Shown here: positions 31,492 to 43,549 of the stretch, piece after piece
Position numbering within the stretch: position 1 is the first letter of the stretch
How the letters are laid out: each line of letters opens with the position of its first letter
Source of the DNA: Acheta domesticus
Lineage: Eukaryota; Arthropoda; Insecta; Orthoptera; Gryllidae
NCBI GenBank assembly: GCA_031308135.1
Contig: JAHLJT010000631.1
Coordinates: 146,869,708 to 146,933,707 of the forward strand
DNA length: 64,000 bases
Reading direction: 5' to 3'
Notes under the pieces: generated by a model
Database searches by the model: none
What the model was told of the DNA's origin: nothing
What the model saw: only the letters and a program-made list of their open reading frames with translations
Translations under genes and position numbers: made by a program

Positions 31492-32720
31492 TTTCTTTTT
31501 ACTTTCCTGTATACGTACGTATACACGGAGTACGTAGTACAGGGAAACTTATGTAATGCTGCGCGAAAAAACGGCGAATTTTCGGGGCAAAAAAATTCAT
31601 TGCCGGGAGCTGATAACGAAACTAGTGGTGCTACAGAATGGCACAGACTTTCCCGTATTAGTTTTCTATTTCCTTGAGTCTGCGCTAGCTGTTCGGAATT
31701 GCCACAAACTCATTCCAGCTGCCATCTATTGCCCAAAGTACATTTTTTAAATATTATCTTAATTTTTCGTTTTCCTAATGGTAGAACGGAAATATTCATT
31801 TTAGAATATTAAAGAACACAAAATCTTAGTCCTAAATGGCAATTTTATTTTAAACATTTCGTGCCGTTTTAAAGAAAATGGCGTTTTAGTTCAACTAAAT
31901 ACGCAAAATTTGAAGCTGTTTTTCACAGTTAATATTTGAGTATTCAAAAATACTTTTGTTTAAAGTTTTTTGAGGCACTTACACTCACAAATATAATAAT
32001 CTTTACAAATGGCTAGTAATGTGCATATTAAAAATGCGACAGATCTTTTAAAAAAATTACATTTTTGTAATTTTTTAAAAAACAAAAAAATAACTCAAAA
32101 TAAACTGTTCGTCATATTAAAGAGTGTAATTGGTACTATCCGTTACAAAACTTTGAAGAAAAAATTTGCAGCCATATATGCGAAAATGGCGTTTGAGCGT
32201 TTTGGAAAATGCGGAAATTTGAGCTACTTTTTACAGTAAACGGTTGTGTTTTCGAGAAACTTTACTTGACAAAATGTAAAGCACATGTACTCGTAATTAT
32301 AATAATGTGGACAAAGCGCCGCTAATGTAAATATTATGGACGTGGCAGACAAGTCAAAATAATTATATTTTTGCAATTTTTGTAAAAACAAAAGAATACA
32401 GCAAACTTTTTTTTGTGAAAAGTAGTTCAAAATTCCGCATTTTCAGGAAAGATCCAACGTCATTTTCTCATAATGGCTGGAACAAATTTCTTCAAACTTT
32501 TCGATCGGGTAGTGCTAAATGCACTCTTCGATATGACGTAAGATTTATTTTTAGGCAGTTTTTTTGTTTTTTTCAAAAACTACACAAACGTAATTTTTTG
32601 AAAGATCTCTCACATCTTTAGTAAACACATTACCTGCAATTTGTAAACATTATTTTTGAGTGTATGTGCTACAAATGACTTCAAATGAGGTATTTTGAAA
32701 ACTCAAAAAGTTTTAATTAT
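31492..32720. repeat. Three family A pieces in alternating orientation
   Basis: 31492-31615 is an inverted 3' terminus (ACTTTCCTGTATACGTACGT, then ATGCTGCGCGAAAAAACGGC). 31617-32400 is a direct 5' part from CTAGTGGTGCTACAGAATGG through modules. 32405-32720 is an inverted module block (AGCACTACC-type complement, ATTTTTTGAAAGATCTCTCA). The GACG box is absent from all three. Confidence 0.7.
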
Positions 32721-33609
32721 TGTGTTGCTTTATTATTAAAATTCGAGAAAAAAATTATTTTTTTTCAGTATTATTATGTTCCATCATTTCAGTAGGGTTC
32801 AATGGGACAGATATGTCCCACTAACAGTTTCTAAAAAACTAAACATTAACAACAATTTTCAGTCATCAATATTGAAATAGTAACTGGAAAGTAAGTTAAA
32901 TACAAAGTTTTGATCCAAAATTCAAAAAAAAAAAAAATAAATAAATAAATCGATCACAGAAGGGTTAAAACAACCTTACTACGCCTTTTCCTGGTTGTTT
33001 TTGTTGAACGGATTGGGCCTTGGTATAGCAACTAAAATTGTTGAACACTACTCTACAGATATTCCTGGGAAAATTTTTCCTCGCAAGTTCCAGTATCCAC
33101 CTAACTAGACTTCTTCTTCTTTAGATAAATCACTACCAGGACCTACCCTTGTGATGTGAATTATTTAAACGAAACTGCAAACTTGTTTTGGAAACATCAA
33201 ATGATTTTGTAGCAGATGCCCTGTTATTTTTAACTCATTTGAGGACATTGGCCATGGCTCCTGCATTATACTCCTGCTTAGGCATCTTTTGCATTGTGAG
33301 ATCACTTATTTCAGGCCCATGCAGGATTTACCTGAGTGCAATTATATTAAACTACGATTAAAAACAATGTGACAACAATCATTAGCAGAGCGGCCAATAA
33401 CACAATCCAAACACTATCGAAGGTACAGTCATTGGCCACCCCCCTCTATCACTAAATATGCAAAACTAGACTTCACATTTTGATCTGATATCATTATCAC
33501 TTAATAAGGTTTGTGTTTTCTGTCATATCATTGTGATTTACTTACTTCCGTAACCAACAAACAGCATTACTGGATATCAGGTTTCTAAAGAAAATCTTAA
33601 GAAATCGTT
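32721..33609. other. Unassigned AT-rich DNA
   Basis: An A-run and an ATAA repeat occur at about 32925-32950. No gene or element boundary is recognised. Confidence 0.35.
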
Positions 33610-34460
33610 ACGTATAGTAAAAGAGTTAAATTGTGTGACGCAAAGTTGTTAAGAGAGAATTTTTGAGCTCTAATCTGCTCTAAATTAAGTATTTTTGATA
33701 AAAATTTACGGAGCTATGGCCAATTAAAAATGTATATTTTTATCGTTTTAACGTAAAATTGACCATTTTCGGACTAACGTGGCTCACTGTTTGAGTCAAA
33801 TAAGTAATGCTCGATGATCATAAAATTGTTATGAAAACACGTGGGCACCACTTCAGCCAAAAATACGTTGATAAAAATAGCAATAAATTATATTTATTCG
33901 TTATTTTTTTAAATTAGAGAAAAAGCCGAAAAAATGGGGTGTTATTGCATGTTGTGGCATCCCTGAACCCATTTTAAAAAACGGTTTTATTGGTACCAAT
34001 GTCATTCTTGCATTGAAAACAAACTTTTTTCGCCAAGCCTCTACAAATATCTTCTTTACAGCCTAATAGTAAATAAAGAAATCATATACAGCAGTGAGAC
34101 GTAATTGCTAATAAAGAAATCATATATAAAGGTGAGACGTAAATAGTGATGGCGCGCGGTGCAATTTTAGTCCATTGCAGTGAAATAGTTAAATTGTGCA
34201 AAGCAAAGTTCTTAGTAGCTCAAAAGTAGAGATTTTGTGCACTAATCTTATCTAAATCAAAAGTGTTTTGGATAAAAATTTACGGAGCTGTGGTCAATTG
34301 AAAAATGTGTATTTCTAAAATATTATTTATTCCTTATTTTCTAAAAACTAGCAAAATAGGCGGAAAACGGGCTATTTATGTTTGTGGCACCCCTAAACCT
34401 ATTTTAAAAACGGTTTTATTGTTGTCGATGTTGTTCATGCGTCGAAAACTAATTGACTAA
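33610..34460 (+). repeat. Family D, two diverged direct copies
   Basis: The segments at about 33618-34025 and 34178-34455 share, in order, AGAGTTAAATTGTG/AATAGTTAAATTGTG, GCAAAGTT(G/C)TTA, GATAAAAATTTACGGAGCT, GGCCAATTAAAAATGT-like sequence and CATTTTAAAAAACGGTTTTA. Between them a 37-bp unit containing AATAAAGAAATCATATA and GTGAGACGTAA is tandemly duplicated (about 34072-34143). No coding capacity. Confidence 0.65.
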
Positions 34461-34505
34461 GCTGACTGACTAATTGACTGAGTTCTTTTCTTCGATATAG
34501 CTTAA

Positions 34506-34529
34506 TATATATTATATTATATTATATTA

Positions 34530-34566
<37 letters not shown>
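34506..34566. repeat. ATATT and (TA)n microsatellites
   Basis: A short run of ATATT units is followed by about 30 bp of uninterrupted TA repeats. Confidence 0.9.
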
Positions 34567-34570
<4 letters not shown>

Positions 34571-35500
34571 GGCACATGTAATTGGACACGCGTTGAAGCG
34601 AAACCACAAAAAAATCATTGAACGACAATAACATTGTTACACAAAGAAAAACACAGTCAAAAAAATTAACACAATTCAAAAAGAATATCGAAAAGGGAGA
34701 ATCAACTGCAAAGTCATCACGCTTTGATTTTAAGATTTGCACAACTTGGAATCACAGTAATATCTTCAGTTACAAAACAAGTTACAGCTCAACAAATAAA
34801 AAAATGAAATCCCGGTTGGGATGAGTGAAGGGCACATGCTTCTCGCATGAATCAATATCGTAGTACCTTCCGTTTACGAAAATTGCAGTTAACTGTCCCT
34901 CGTTATACACTGCATCAAAATACATGCAAATAGTTTCGTGCACGAAACTCTCTAGAGTCCCAAAAAAATCTCCACTCAATTAAATGAACAAATGTAATGT
35001 TTTCTTGATAACACAGAATATTCAAAAAAAGTTTCTTCGAAACTAAAGAACTAACATTACAAGAAGAACATCTTGTATTCTATTACAGTGACTAAACATT
35101 GTTTGTTGATAGCACACAATGTTCTAAAGAATTCTCTTAGAAGTAACGTTAATGGCCCCTAAAATTATCTCTCATGGTGAATTGAGTGCACACGTGCCGT
35201 ACACCAGTCTGCCTTCTGTAACTAATTTCTTCGAGATTCTCAGTTCTAGCATGAATGCGCGGCCACTTTAGTTCCGAAATTATTTCCCTCGTGTTCCCGT
35301 AAAACACTCAGCACTTTACGCCACTGGTTTCATTACGCATTATGCACATCTCTTGCGAGTCAATAAATTCAAGTCTCACGCAGTCGGGCAGTTCGTGTAG
35401 ACAAACCCAATGTAGAACATAAAGGATCGAAATACCGACCTTAGTCCGCTGGAAAATAGTCTCACCCAAAACAGCAAAGTTTGCAGCAAGAACTAGGGGT
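34567..35500. other. Unassigned AT-rich DNA
   Basis: Short frames only (34527-34742 minus, 34782-34979 minus, 35308-35520 minus), none with a recognisable domain. Confidence 0.35.
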
Positions 35501-36790
35501 GATGAAAGCCGCCTTAGCAAGGTATACCTCTCTAAATGACGTCAACCTGACACGGCGGAGTCCAAGCACTTTCTGCTCCTGGCGTCCCGTACGCCCTTCT
35601 CTCTACTAACCGCACACCTCCGTGTCCAACAACTTTCTGCCTCTTCATGCCGCACACCCCTCTCTCTCCCCTACTCTGACCACGTCACTACCCCGATAAG
35701 AGTTGCACACCTCACTCCTCCAGATAAGAGTTACCCCTTTTTCACCCCTCCGAGCCACCGATAAGAAAACTCGTCGGCTGCCCGGCGGCGCGCGCGAGCG
35801 ACCGGGTGGCGGGATCTCGCACGACCGATAGCCGAAAATCAATTTAGTCAATATTTTGGCTGATTGATTTCATGACAAAAGTACGTGAAATTTACGTTCG
35901 TTACAATATATATATATATATTGAAACGAATTATTATAATATTATCATTATTATTATTATTATGATTATTATTATAATACGTTTAGCAAAATGAAGCGAC
36001 GGCCGATCAATAGCGCGGCAGTTACGGCCGTTGCCGTTTGACCCGTACGGGTCTGACCTGAACGGGTAAGGAGAGCGCGCCAGCGGGAGCGCGGGCATGG
36101 AATGAGTCAGTGGGTAAGAGAACTCGGTAAGAGACGGACGGGCCCGTGGGCTGGAGTGATTTTGGATCGTAATCTAGGGACTGAGGAAACGTGAAGTGTA
36201 ATATTGGACAGTGAACATAGTAATAACAGTGTATAGATGACTACGATGAATATACGACAGTTAATCGGAGTTCGAATTATAGAGAATTGAGCAAGTGCGA
36301 AGTATCAGGGGAAGCTAGTCTCGCCATGTGTCGGTACATGTGATTATAAAACGTTCGGTGAGGACGGGAAACTGAGTGCTGATGAGCAGCGGGTCCACCG
36401 ACTAGACAATGTGAAAGGGATGGACAAAATAAGGATAAATAGTGCTTGGAAGAAAAATGTTTTGGAGGGAGCATTGTACAGGGGCGTCTGGGCCCCGAGT
36501 TGCAAGCAGCGTCGACCGGTCGTGGCTCCGGGTAACGGCACCGACCGAGGGCAGCCGAGCAATGCCGATCTGGAGGGGGGACTGCGCCTCGCCTGCCTCG
36601 TCTGGAAGCTAAGTGAATCGCCCAATAAATGCCAGGTTTTCTCTTTCCCTTTGTGTATGGTCTAGTATTTTAAGAATAAAAAGGAGATGTGATTGTGATT
36701 TGTTAGCAGTTAATATTAGAAAAGGGAAATGTTCACACCGAGTGTATGAATTTATGTAAAATAAAGTATTGTCCAGGTTTTTTTATATTT
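35501..36790. other. GC-richer unclassified block, possibly LTR-like
   Basis: Between about 35520 and 36780 the sequence is richer in GC. It contains a pair of GATAAGAGTT motifs (about 35695 and 35723) and a microsatellite (ATT/ATA)n at about 35925-35985. Further along are CCCAATAAATGCC (36619) and AATAAA signals near 36675 and 36770. The arrangement resembles a long LTR or a 3' UTR, but no second copy or TG/CA boundary pair can be shown within the window. Confidence 0.3.
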
Positions 36791-37055
36791 CAATGTGTGT
36801 GTATTTCTGATGAATTTGTCAAAACCCAGAGCCCATTCACGAACAACGATTACCTGTCCTACCCATAAAACATTGTTGAAATGAACTCGAAAGTGGAACG
36901 TTTCAATATATAATAAACGACGAAAATTGATACTTAATTTGAATGGTATAAATGGCTAATAGTTTATTGGAAGTATTAAGTAGAATCCCTTGAATAACGC
37001 TTTATAAATTCCTTAGACTTCCCAGGCTCTTTCTAGTTCAAAAAGTGATTGACAG
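36791..37055. other. Unassigned AT-rich DNA
   Basis: Nothing recognised. Confidence 0.3.
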
Positions 37056-37059
37056 GTGT

Positions 37060-38175
37060 TTCCGGGCACGTCAACTACTGTGACCATTAGTCCGTTAGAT
37101 TTATGCCTGGAGGTGGTGGTGCTTCTCCCGCGCTGAACAGTGAGTTCCGGCGCAGACCTTTACGTCGTTTTAGGAGGAATTCCTCTCCATATGTGTACCA
37201 TAGCGGAAGAATGCTCCAGCCAGAATAGCATCTGATCTCCCAAGTGGTATTGAAGTGCAGGCCTGCTCAACTGGCTTGAGACGGCTGCGGCCGCCCGACC
37301 TGTCTCAGAGCTTTGCTGCGAACTGCGACGGTATATCGCGGGGAGAGGGTCGTTTGTGGTTGGGTGGGAAGTCAGGCATTTCGGGTCCAATGGCTGGTAG
37401 GCGTTGAACTGACCGACACTCCTCACACAAAGACATATCCCCTGCTGCTGAGTAACGTTCATCCCTTTCACGACACATCGCAGCCCTCTATCGAATTTCC
37501 GGGTTTCCTCGCAGGGATGGGCTTAGAACAGCCCATGGAGCCTGTAAGTTGTGCAGGTGAAGTGCTTACAAGTATGTATAGAAGAAGGGGAGAGGGTAGG
37601 ACAAGGAAGAGAAAGAAGATATTGCGCACGCTTCGTATCTTGTATGTTAAGACCGATGAGTCATTCTTCTAACATTAGGAAATGTTCGTGTCACAGCAGC
37701 CGGCCGTCAGAATTCTCTTCCAAACAACGGCTTTGTTAGCAGCAATGCTGCCCCTGAGTTCAAATCGGCCGGCAAAGAAGTAGATAAATATTTTGTTAAA
37801 ACTTGTATTATTCAATTATTGACACGTCGATTGATTAATTAATTAGTGTTTCCAAGTTCGTTACGGCTTAGGTCAATCGTCCTGTAAGGGTAGTGCATGT
37901 TTTTATAACGGAAGGTGGCAAAAAACTTATCTCGCTGGATGGCGAGTTTCGACGCCAACCTACACGTCGGATTTCGGGGTTTCCCCAGCCAGGTATTTAT
38001 CAGAAACGGGGCCACACCCTGGCCGGAAAAAGCTCTAAGTTCCCGACAGGTCTCCCGACATATGTGAGAGCGTAGGGCATGGAAGCGTTAGTTCGTAAGC
38101 AAAGGGGGAGAATGGGACAAGGTAAAGGAAGGAAAGATTACGCGCAGTCTATGGTCTTTTTGTAAGGTTCTGGCA
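37060..38175 (+). repeat. Family B dispersed repeat, copies 2 and 3
   Basis: The start TTTCCGGGCACGTCAACTAC matches 1078-1100. Two diverged copies of the later part follow: about 37494-37640 (GGGTTTCCTCGCAGGGATGG, GGGAGAGGGTAGGACAAGG, TTGCGCACG) and about 37974-38160 (GGGGTTTCCCCAGCCAGG, AAGCTCTAAGTTCCCGACAG, GGACAAGGTAAAGGAAGGAA, TTACGCGCA). The frames here have no known domains. Confidence 0.55.
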
Positions 38176-38499
38176 TTCTGAACTAAACCTGGCTATGTAT
38201 TTGCCAAGTGTAAGATGGAAATAATAAAGAGTTCACTTCATTTATGTTTTGTACTTGAAAAATGCAATTTGAACATAGATGCAATGAACATAGATGTTAA
38301 ATTGTGATGCTGACAGATATGCAAGGCGTTCACTAATTTCAATTTCTTCTTTCACAATCATATTAATTGATATCTTCTTTTGCATGTTGTCTTTTCTAGT
38401 GTATATTTCACGGTACTTCATTAGTTAAACGTGGGAGCAACGTCTTTCAATAGGATTCAATGTGATTTTAATGTGCGTCCTAGGTACATACATGACGTT
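38176..38499. other. Unassigned DNA
   Basis: AT-rich, with a direct repeat of GAACATAGATG (about 38272 and 38288). No gene recognised. Confidence 0.35.
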
Positions 38500-39175
38500 C
38501 ATATGATGTGCGTCGGGAACGCCTCCCGTAGCGCGCAGGTGGCGAGCGGGTCGCCGCCCCCCGTGCGAGCAGGGCGCACGGTGTTGGGCCCGCCCGAGTC
38601 CATACCTCCCTCTTGCTCCTGAGCCGTTCCACCCACACCTCCCCGCCCCACCGCGCCCCTTCCCGCTTTCCCGACCTTCAATTCTGTCCTCTTACCTCTA
38701 CACCACGCCTTACCTATCCCGTCCTCCTACCGCCTCGCCCCCTCCACTCCCAGACCATTCCCACCCCTCTCGCTCCACACAGCCCACTCTGACCAGCCCT
38801 GCTTCGCCCAGCCCCAACTATCCCCGCCCAGCCTCACTCAGCCTTGCCTATGCTCGCCAGCCCCATCCCGCCACGCCCCACAAATCCCTTGGCCGCCTGG
38901 CCGCGCGTCGCGTCGTCGGCGCTTGGGACGAAGCGTTCGGGTCAACGGCCACCAGCCTCCGCCACCGCGCCGCGACTCACCTCGCCTCGCCTCGCCTCGG
39001 AAAGCGACCCCGTGACCCCACGTGAACTCTGCGTGCCCACGTGACCTATACAAGCGCACTGGGCAAGGGAGGGGGGCACGTTCGGCGAGCGCTGCGTCGG
39101 AGAGAGACCGCGGCGCCCAATACATTTGCTGCCTACGTTTCTCTTTCGGAGTTATCCACACCCTTCGAAAGAAGG
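38500..39175 (+). promoter_or_regulatory. CpG island and possible promoter with noncoding first exon
   Basis: The block is GC-rich. About 38620-38880 is a strongly C-rich, purine-poor strand (CCCCGCCCC, CCTCGCCCCCTCC). Further on, GACCTATACAAGCGC (about 39041) offers a TATA-like element, followed by CpG-rich sequence. At about 39170 GAAAGAAG/GTAAAT looks like a splice donor, after which composition becomes AT-rich at once. This arrangement fits a plus-strand promoter with a short 5' exon. It is inference; no protein frame can be attached. Confidence 0.35.
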
Positions 39176-40440
39176 TAAATCAATAATATGTTAAATAATC
39201 TTAGAAGGAAAATTACAGTCTAAAAACTGGGAATAATATAAAACAAAATACCTTGCCATAAAATGGTATATTTTGTGAAAATGGTTACAGTACAAAATAA
39301 TTAAAAACGGGGAAAAAAACTGTATGAAAGAACGAACTTTGTTTTCAAAAGAAACATTTATCTTAAACGTCACACTATATCACTGTTAATTGCAAAATTT
39401 GTTAGAGAATTGCAAAGAAATAATGCTAGAATTTGATTATGTGTAATTCTCATAATCTGGAAATATGATACGAATAATAATCAGATTCCAAAAATACCAC
39501 TTTTCCCCACAGCTAATCTTCCCCTCTCGGCGTTTTCCAAATTGAGATTTATTCCTCTTCCCTAAACGCTCTTCTCCCCACTTCATGCTTTTCCCAAAGT
39601 TCAAATTCAGATTTATTTCTATCTACAAGTCTGGTTAGGACTAGACGTACACGTACAATATAGCTGACCGCAGTTCTCCGTAATGCCTACTGAAAAACGC
39701 GTCACTGACAAAACTAAACTAACTATATGGAGTATAGATAGCAATTAATATTTATTTAAAAAATATTAGGCTAAATTTGCTTATACCTAGCACAATTAAA
39801 GTCATTTATTGATTTATGTTTAAGTCTTCATTAAAAAATACTTTTAGCCTTATGACTTATTATTTGTTTTCAAAAATAGACACTTCACTGCGTGAATTTT
39901 ATAACCAACAAATCTAAAAAATAACCACTAACCAAGATCATCTTACACATATAATTTCTCTTTCTGAAGATGAGACCAAATTGAAGGTCTCGCAACGTTG
40001 AGAATAGGAATGTGACTTAAAAAAACTAGTGGTCCAAATTGGGCAACTTGCAACATCTACCACTTACCAAAACTGAAGAATAACCTTCGGGGAAAGAAGA
40101 GTTTTTTAGACGAGAGTGAGATGAAAGACACAATTTTTGACCTTTTTGTGAACAAAAATTTGGAGTATTTTTTCAGAGGCATAGAAATGTTGTGATAAGT
40201 GAGTGACAGATGGGAAAAGTGGCTTGGAATAATATTGAATGGTTTCGTTATGTATACATTGCATTATTTGACTAACTTCAATTTATTTTATTTCGTGCTA
40301 ACCCCTGGCTAACAATCAATATTGTTTGAAATAATTTGTTTGACAGAACGCCAATTAGATTTTGTATTCATTGTTGTTTATTCGAGATAATCAATGAAGA
40401 ATATGGAGTGAGTAGAGCTTCACAGACAACGAGTAGATTC
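39176..40440. other. Unassigned AT-rich DNA
   Basis: The only structured piece is at about 39965-40012 (CTGAAGATGAGACC, then GGTCTCGCAACGTT). The CTGAAGATG...AACGTT pattern is often found near 3' ends of LINE or Penelope-type elements; here it is isolated. ACTAGTGGTCC at about 40024 resembles the family A start. Confidence 0.3.
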
Positions 40441-40700
40441 GAATGAATTATGACGACGACGGGCAAAAGTGAGGCAGTTTGAGAGCGTGGTCGTGGGCGT
40501 TGGCAAGGGCAGGTTGGGGGGATGCACAAGGGAGGACGGGCGGGCGATGCCAGATGCAGCCTGACCTTACGCGTGCACGCGTGCCCGTGACCTTTGCGCG
40601 GTTGGCCGGCGGCGACGAGGTCACGCGCGCCACCTGTCCCGCCACTCGCGGGCCTTAGAACATCAACTCCGCCTCATTCGATACCTGACCTCCTAGAAAC
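40441..40700. promoter_or_regulatory. Small CpG-dense region with nuclear-receptor-type half-sites
   Basis: It is GC- and CpG-rich. TGACCT occurs at about 40561, 40589 and 40685, and AGGTCA at about 40617, four half-sites of the AGGTCA class within about 130 bp. A tandem CGTGCACGCGTGC segment lies between them. Half-site identity is visible; function is inference. Confidence 0.35.
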
Positions 40701-40979
40701 TATAAATGGCCAAATGGCGTTGTCCCATACTTAGGATTTTGGATAATAGTGTCCAAAATTAAAATTTGTGTAAAAACAACATTTCCGTTTATGTTGAAAG
40801 AAAATTCGAATATTTTCTTCATAAAGCCTAATATTTTAGTTCTATAAAAATCAACCTATGCTTTAAATATGATGAGTGGGTATGAACGGATGAATGGTTT
40901 GTTCTTGAAAATATACTTTCGCGATAGAAATCATTCAAATGTACCTGAGATAAAATATCACATTCTTTAAATACGTTTT

Positions 40980-41215
40980 GGTATCGTGTTCCCACTTAGC
41001 GTATCGGACCGTAAATCTCAAATTCGCGGGTTCAATCCCGATCAATAACGTGGCTCTTAAGGGCGAAATAACCATTGTTCGCCTTTCTTCGGAGGGGCAG
41101 TAAAACCGGCTGCATGTAGAAGATCCTCAAGCCTAAAAGTAGCCTCTGAGATAAATTCAGATTGCCTGTTTAGTCGCCTAAGTGATACATTCTTTTTCCG
41201 CTAGTGAAAGGAGCG
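40980..41215 (+). mobile_element. tRNA-derived SINE-like element
   Basis: TAGCGTATCGG (40997-41007) fits an A box and GGTTCAATCCC (41029-41039) fits a B box of RNA polymerase III promoters, spaced as in a tRNA. The anticodon-arm and acceptor pairing are poor, so it is not a functional tRNA. A non-tRNA body follows (GGGCGAAATAACC, CTTTCTTCGGAGGGGCAGTA, AAACCGGCTGC). No clear A-rich tail or flanking duplication is visible. Confidence 0.55.
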
Positions 41216-41825
41216 TAGCGAAAGGGTACCCCTAGATAAAACGAAAGAAGTTCCCTAAAACCAAATGACTTTTGAATAGTTACACTATAACTTCAACATA
41301 AAAATAAGAATTTTGAAAGATTTCTTAGGTCCCTTCCCACCAACCACACCCCTCTACAGCCAGAAACGTGACTTTTTATTTTATTCTTTTACCATCTTAA
41401 CATTATTTTATTTGATTAAAATATTAAAAATAAAAAAACATTTTATATCGTAAAAAACATTTTTGTTATTTTCTCAGCGTTAAATTCGATGTTCATGTGT
41501 TTGAAAAAAATAACAAAAAATATTTTTACGTGTGTTAGAACAGACCTGAAAATTCTCAAAACCAACTGTGATTTTTTAAAGATTTTTGGACTGCTGGGCG
41601 GTAGTTAAAAAATAAAACTATTTTTACCATTTTCCCGCTTTTAAATCACATTATTGAAATACACTTGAAAATGATTACAACACTTCTGTGCATTTATTTT
41701 AGTGCGTTTATTTATATAACACTTGTATACATTCGTGCTTAATATACATTTGTATGCATAGCACCCGGTAATGTTTAAACCGTGGACTGTAGTTACAAAT
41801 TATTTTTTTAAAGATTTATAATACT
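41216..41825. other. Unassigned AT-rich DNA
   Basis: Nothing recognised apart from homopolymer-rich sequence. Confidence 0.35.
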
Positions 41826-42480
41826 TTGTCTAAGTATATCTATCATTCTTACAAACGAAATTCGAAAAGAGAGCGGTTGGAACCTCTCGTAGAAGCGCAC
41901 GCATCCTTAGGAGGACCAGGGCTGGAGATAAGCGTCGCACGTACGCGGCAGATCGATGGGGCGACGGGCAGTCGCCAGAGCGCGCAGCCCTCCCCCCCCC
42001 CCCACGACGCGCACTTGGCGCTCGGGATTTTCCTTCTGCCGAAACCAAACACGAATCATTGCGCCATTTGCCCTCTTCATACGTCTACCTAGTAGGTTCT
42101 CCTTGACCACAGTCTGGTCAGGACAACTTTCCTCGGCATTCCTCTTGCAGCAAAAAGCATTCTCACTGCTTTTAGACTGTAATATTACTTTTGCCTGCCT
42201 CCTCAATTTGAGTCGTCCTTACCCGAGATCACATCTTTTCTACTCAAACTTCCGTATTTCATATAGTTCAAATTAACTCGTGGTGTCATCAAATTCTACA
42301 AACAGCGATATTTTAGAGGTGGGAAATACATGTGATACACGCCAACAACCAGTAGTACTCCCGCAATCTTCACCCATTTCCCTTTGTTTACTCTGCGCTC
42401 ATTCACGGCAGCAAGCGGAAGTCTCTGTGCTGCACCCCCAGAGTGGCTTCACTGCGGTTGGTCCGGAAGAACGTTGAACA
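41826..42480. other. GC-richer patch with poly(C) tract
   Basis: About 41875-42080 is GC-rich with a 13-C run at about 41991-42003. Overlapping frames on both strands (41826-42092, 41907-42206, 41956-42276) have no recognised domain. Confidence 0.35.
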
Positions 42481-42767
42481 TGACTGAAACGCAGTTGTTC
42501 TGCTTTTGCAGAGCCATTTGAAGCTAAGATAAGCAACGAATGTAATTATTTCGTTGCTGGAATGTAATACAAAAGAAGCCCGTTCTTATGAAAAATGTTA
42601 ATTACATGGGAATGTGAAAATTCTTTCTGCGGCTATCCACATTGGGAAATTTGGCTCATAGATTTGTTTTAAAATGTCTTTATTTAAGGTCGCTTTTTAA
42701 CTGCAAAGGTCATCAGTGACCACAATTAAATATACATCAATGGATTACATTACTATACTACTATTTG

Positions 42768-43100
42768 TACTATCGTCTCCTGTATTATTTCAGTAGTATA
42801 CCTTTCCGTTGCCGCTCTCACACGAAACCAATATTTATAAATAAGGTCTCTAAAGAAAGAGAATTTCACGGATACTTGACAAATTGCACTTTCACTTTAA
42901 AAATATGGAGGATTTGTTTAAAAAACAGCATCGAAATATTCATAAAAAATGCAACACGCATTGCGTGCCAAACTATATACGCAGATAACCCCTAAACAAA
43001 GCGTTTTGGGGCCTTAACAAGTAAACTTTTGAGGCCAAAGGCCTCAAAGAAACCTCTTTCACATCATAATCTACAAGAGACATTCTTGAACATTCAATTA
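42768..43100 (+). repeat. Family C repeat, copy 2 (most complete)
   Basis: It has the 5' landmarks CTATCGTCTCCTGTATTATT, TTTCCGTTGCCGC, CTCACACGAAACCAAT and AAATAAGGTCTCTA. It then has a 3' part shared with 56780-57020: GGATTTGTTTAAAAAA, CCTAAACAAAGCGTTTTGGGG, GGCCAAAGGCCT, AAACATTC-like sequence. No frame or terminal repeat is evident. Confidence 0.65.
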
Positions 43101-43549
43101 AATTTTCCATTCGTCGCTTCAAATCTACCAATGCCACCTAAATATTTCAGCCCTTATTGCTGTTGGCTATTTTTTGTGACGCTTAGATTCCGCTTAGATT
43201 CCTCAATCTTATATTTACGCTTGCTGTAGACACCGTGGTTTGTGCAGTCTGACGAGGATTATTTGCATAATCTGCTCTCCAGCAACAACTAGATCTGCTC
43301 TCAAGCAACAACTAGAAGTGCTATTATAGTTGTTTGATACCTATGAAGATTGTTTCTTATGCGTGTAGTGAAACCATTGTTCCAAAACCAAATGTTTTGC
43401 CGTGGTCTGTAAGTGTTGTGTACATAATTATGGAAGGATGTGGGTTTACGGTGAAGAGTGAAGACTGTGTTTGTGTTTTACCTGTACCAGTATTTTCGTT
43501 ATCATTCGATGGAATTTATAAATCAGCAGGTTCAGACACGTAGCTTTCC
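43101..43549. other. Unassigned DNA
   Basis: A small direct repeat CAACAACTAGA(T/A) occurs at about 43281 and 43304. The 69-codon frame 43334-43543 has no recognisable domain. Confidence 0.35.

Noticed and set aside
35501..36790. Solo LTR
   Set aside because: AATAAA signals and composition are suggestive, but no TG/CA boundaries with a target duplication could be shown.
40980..41060. Functional tRNA gene
   Set aside because: A and B boxes fit, but arms do not pair properly and a SINE-like body follows.
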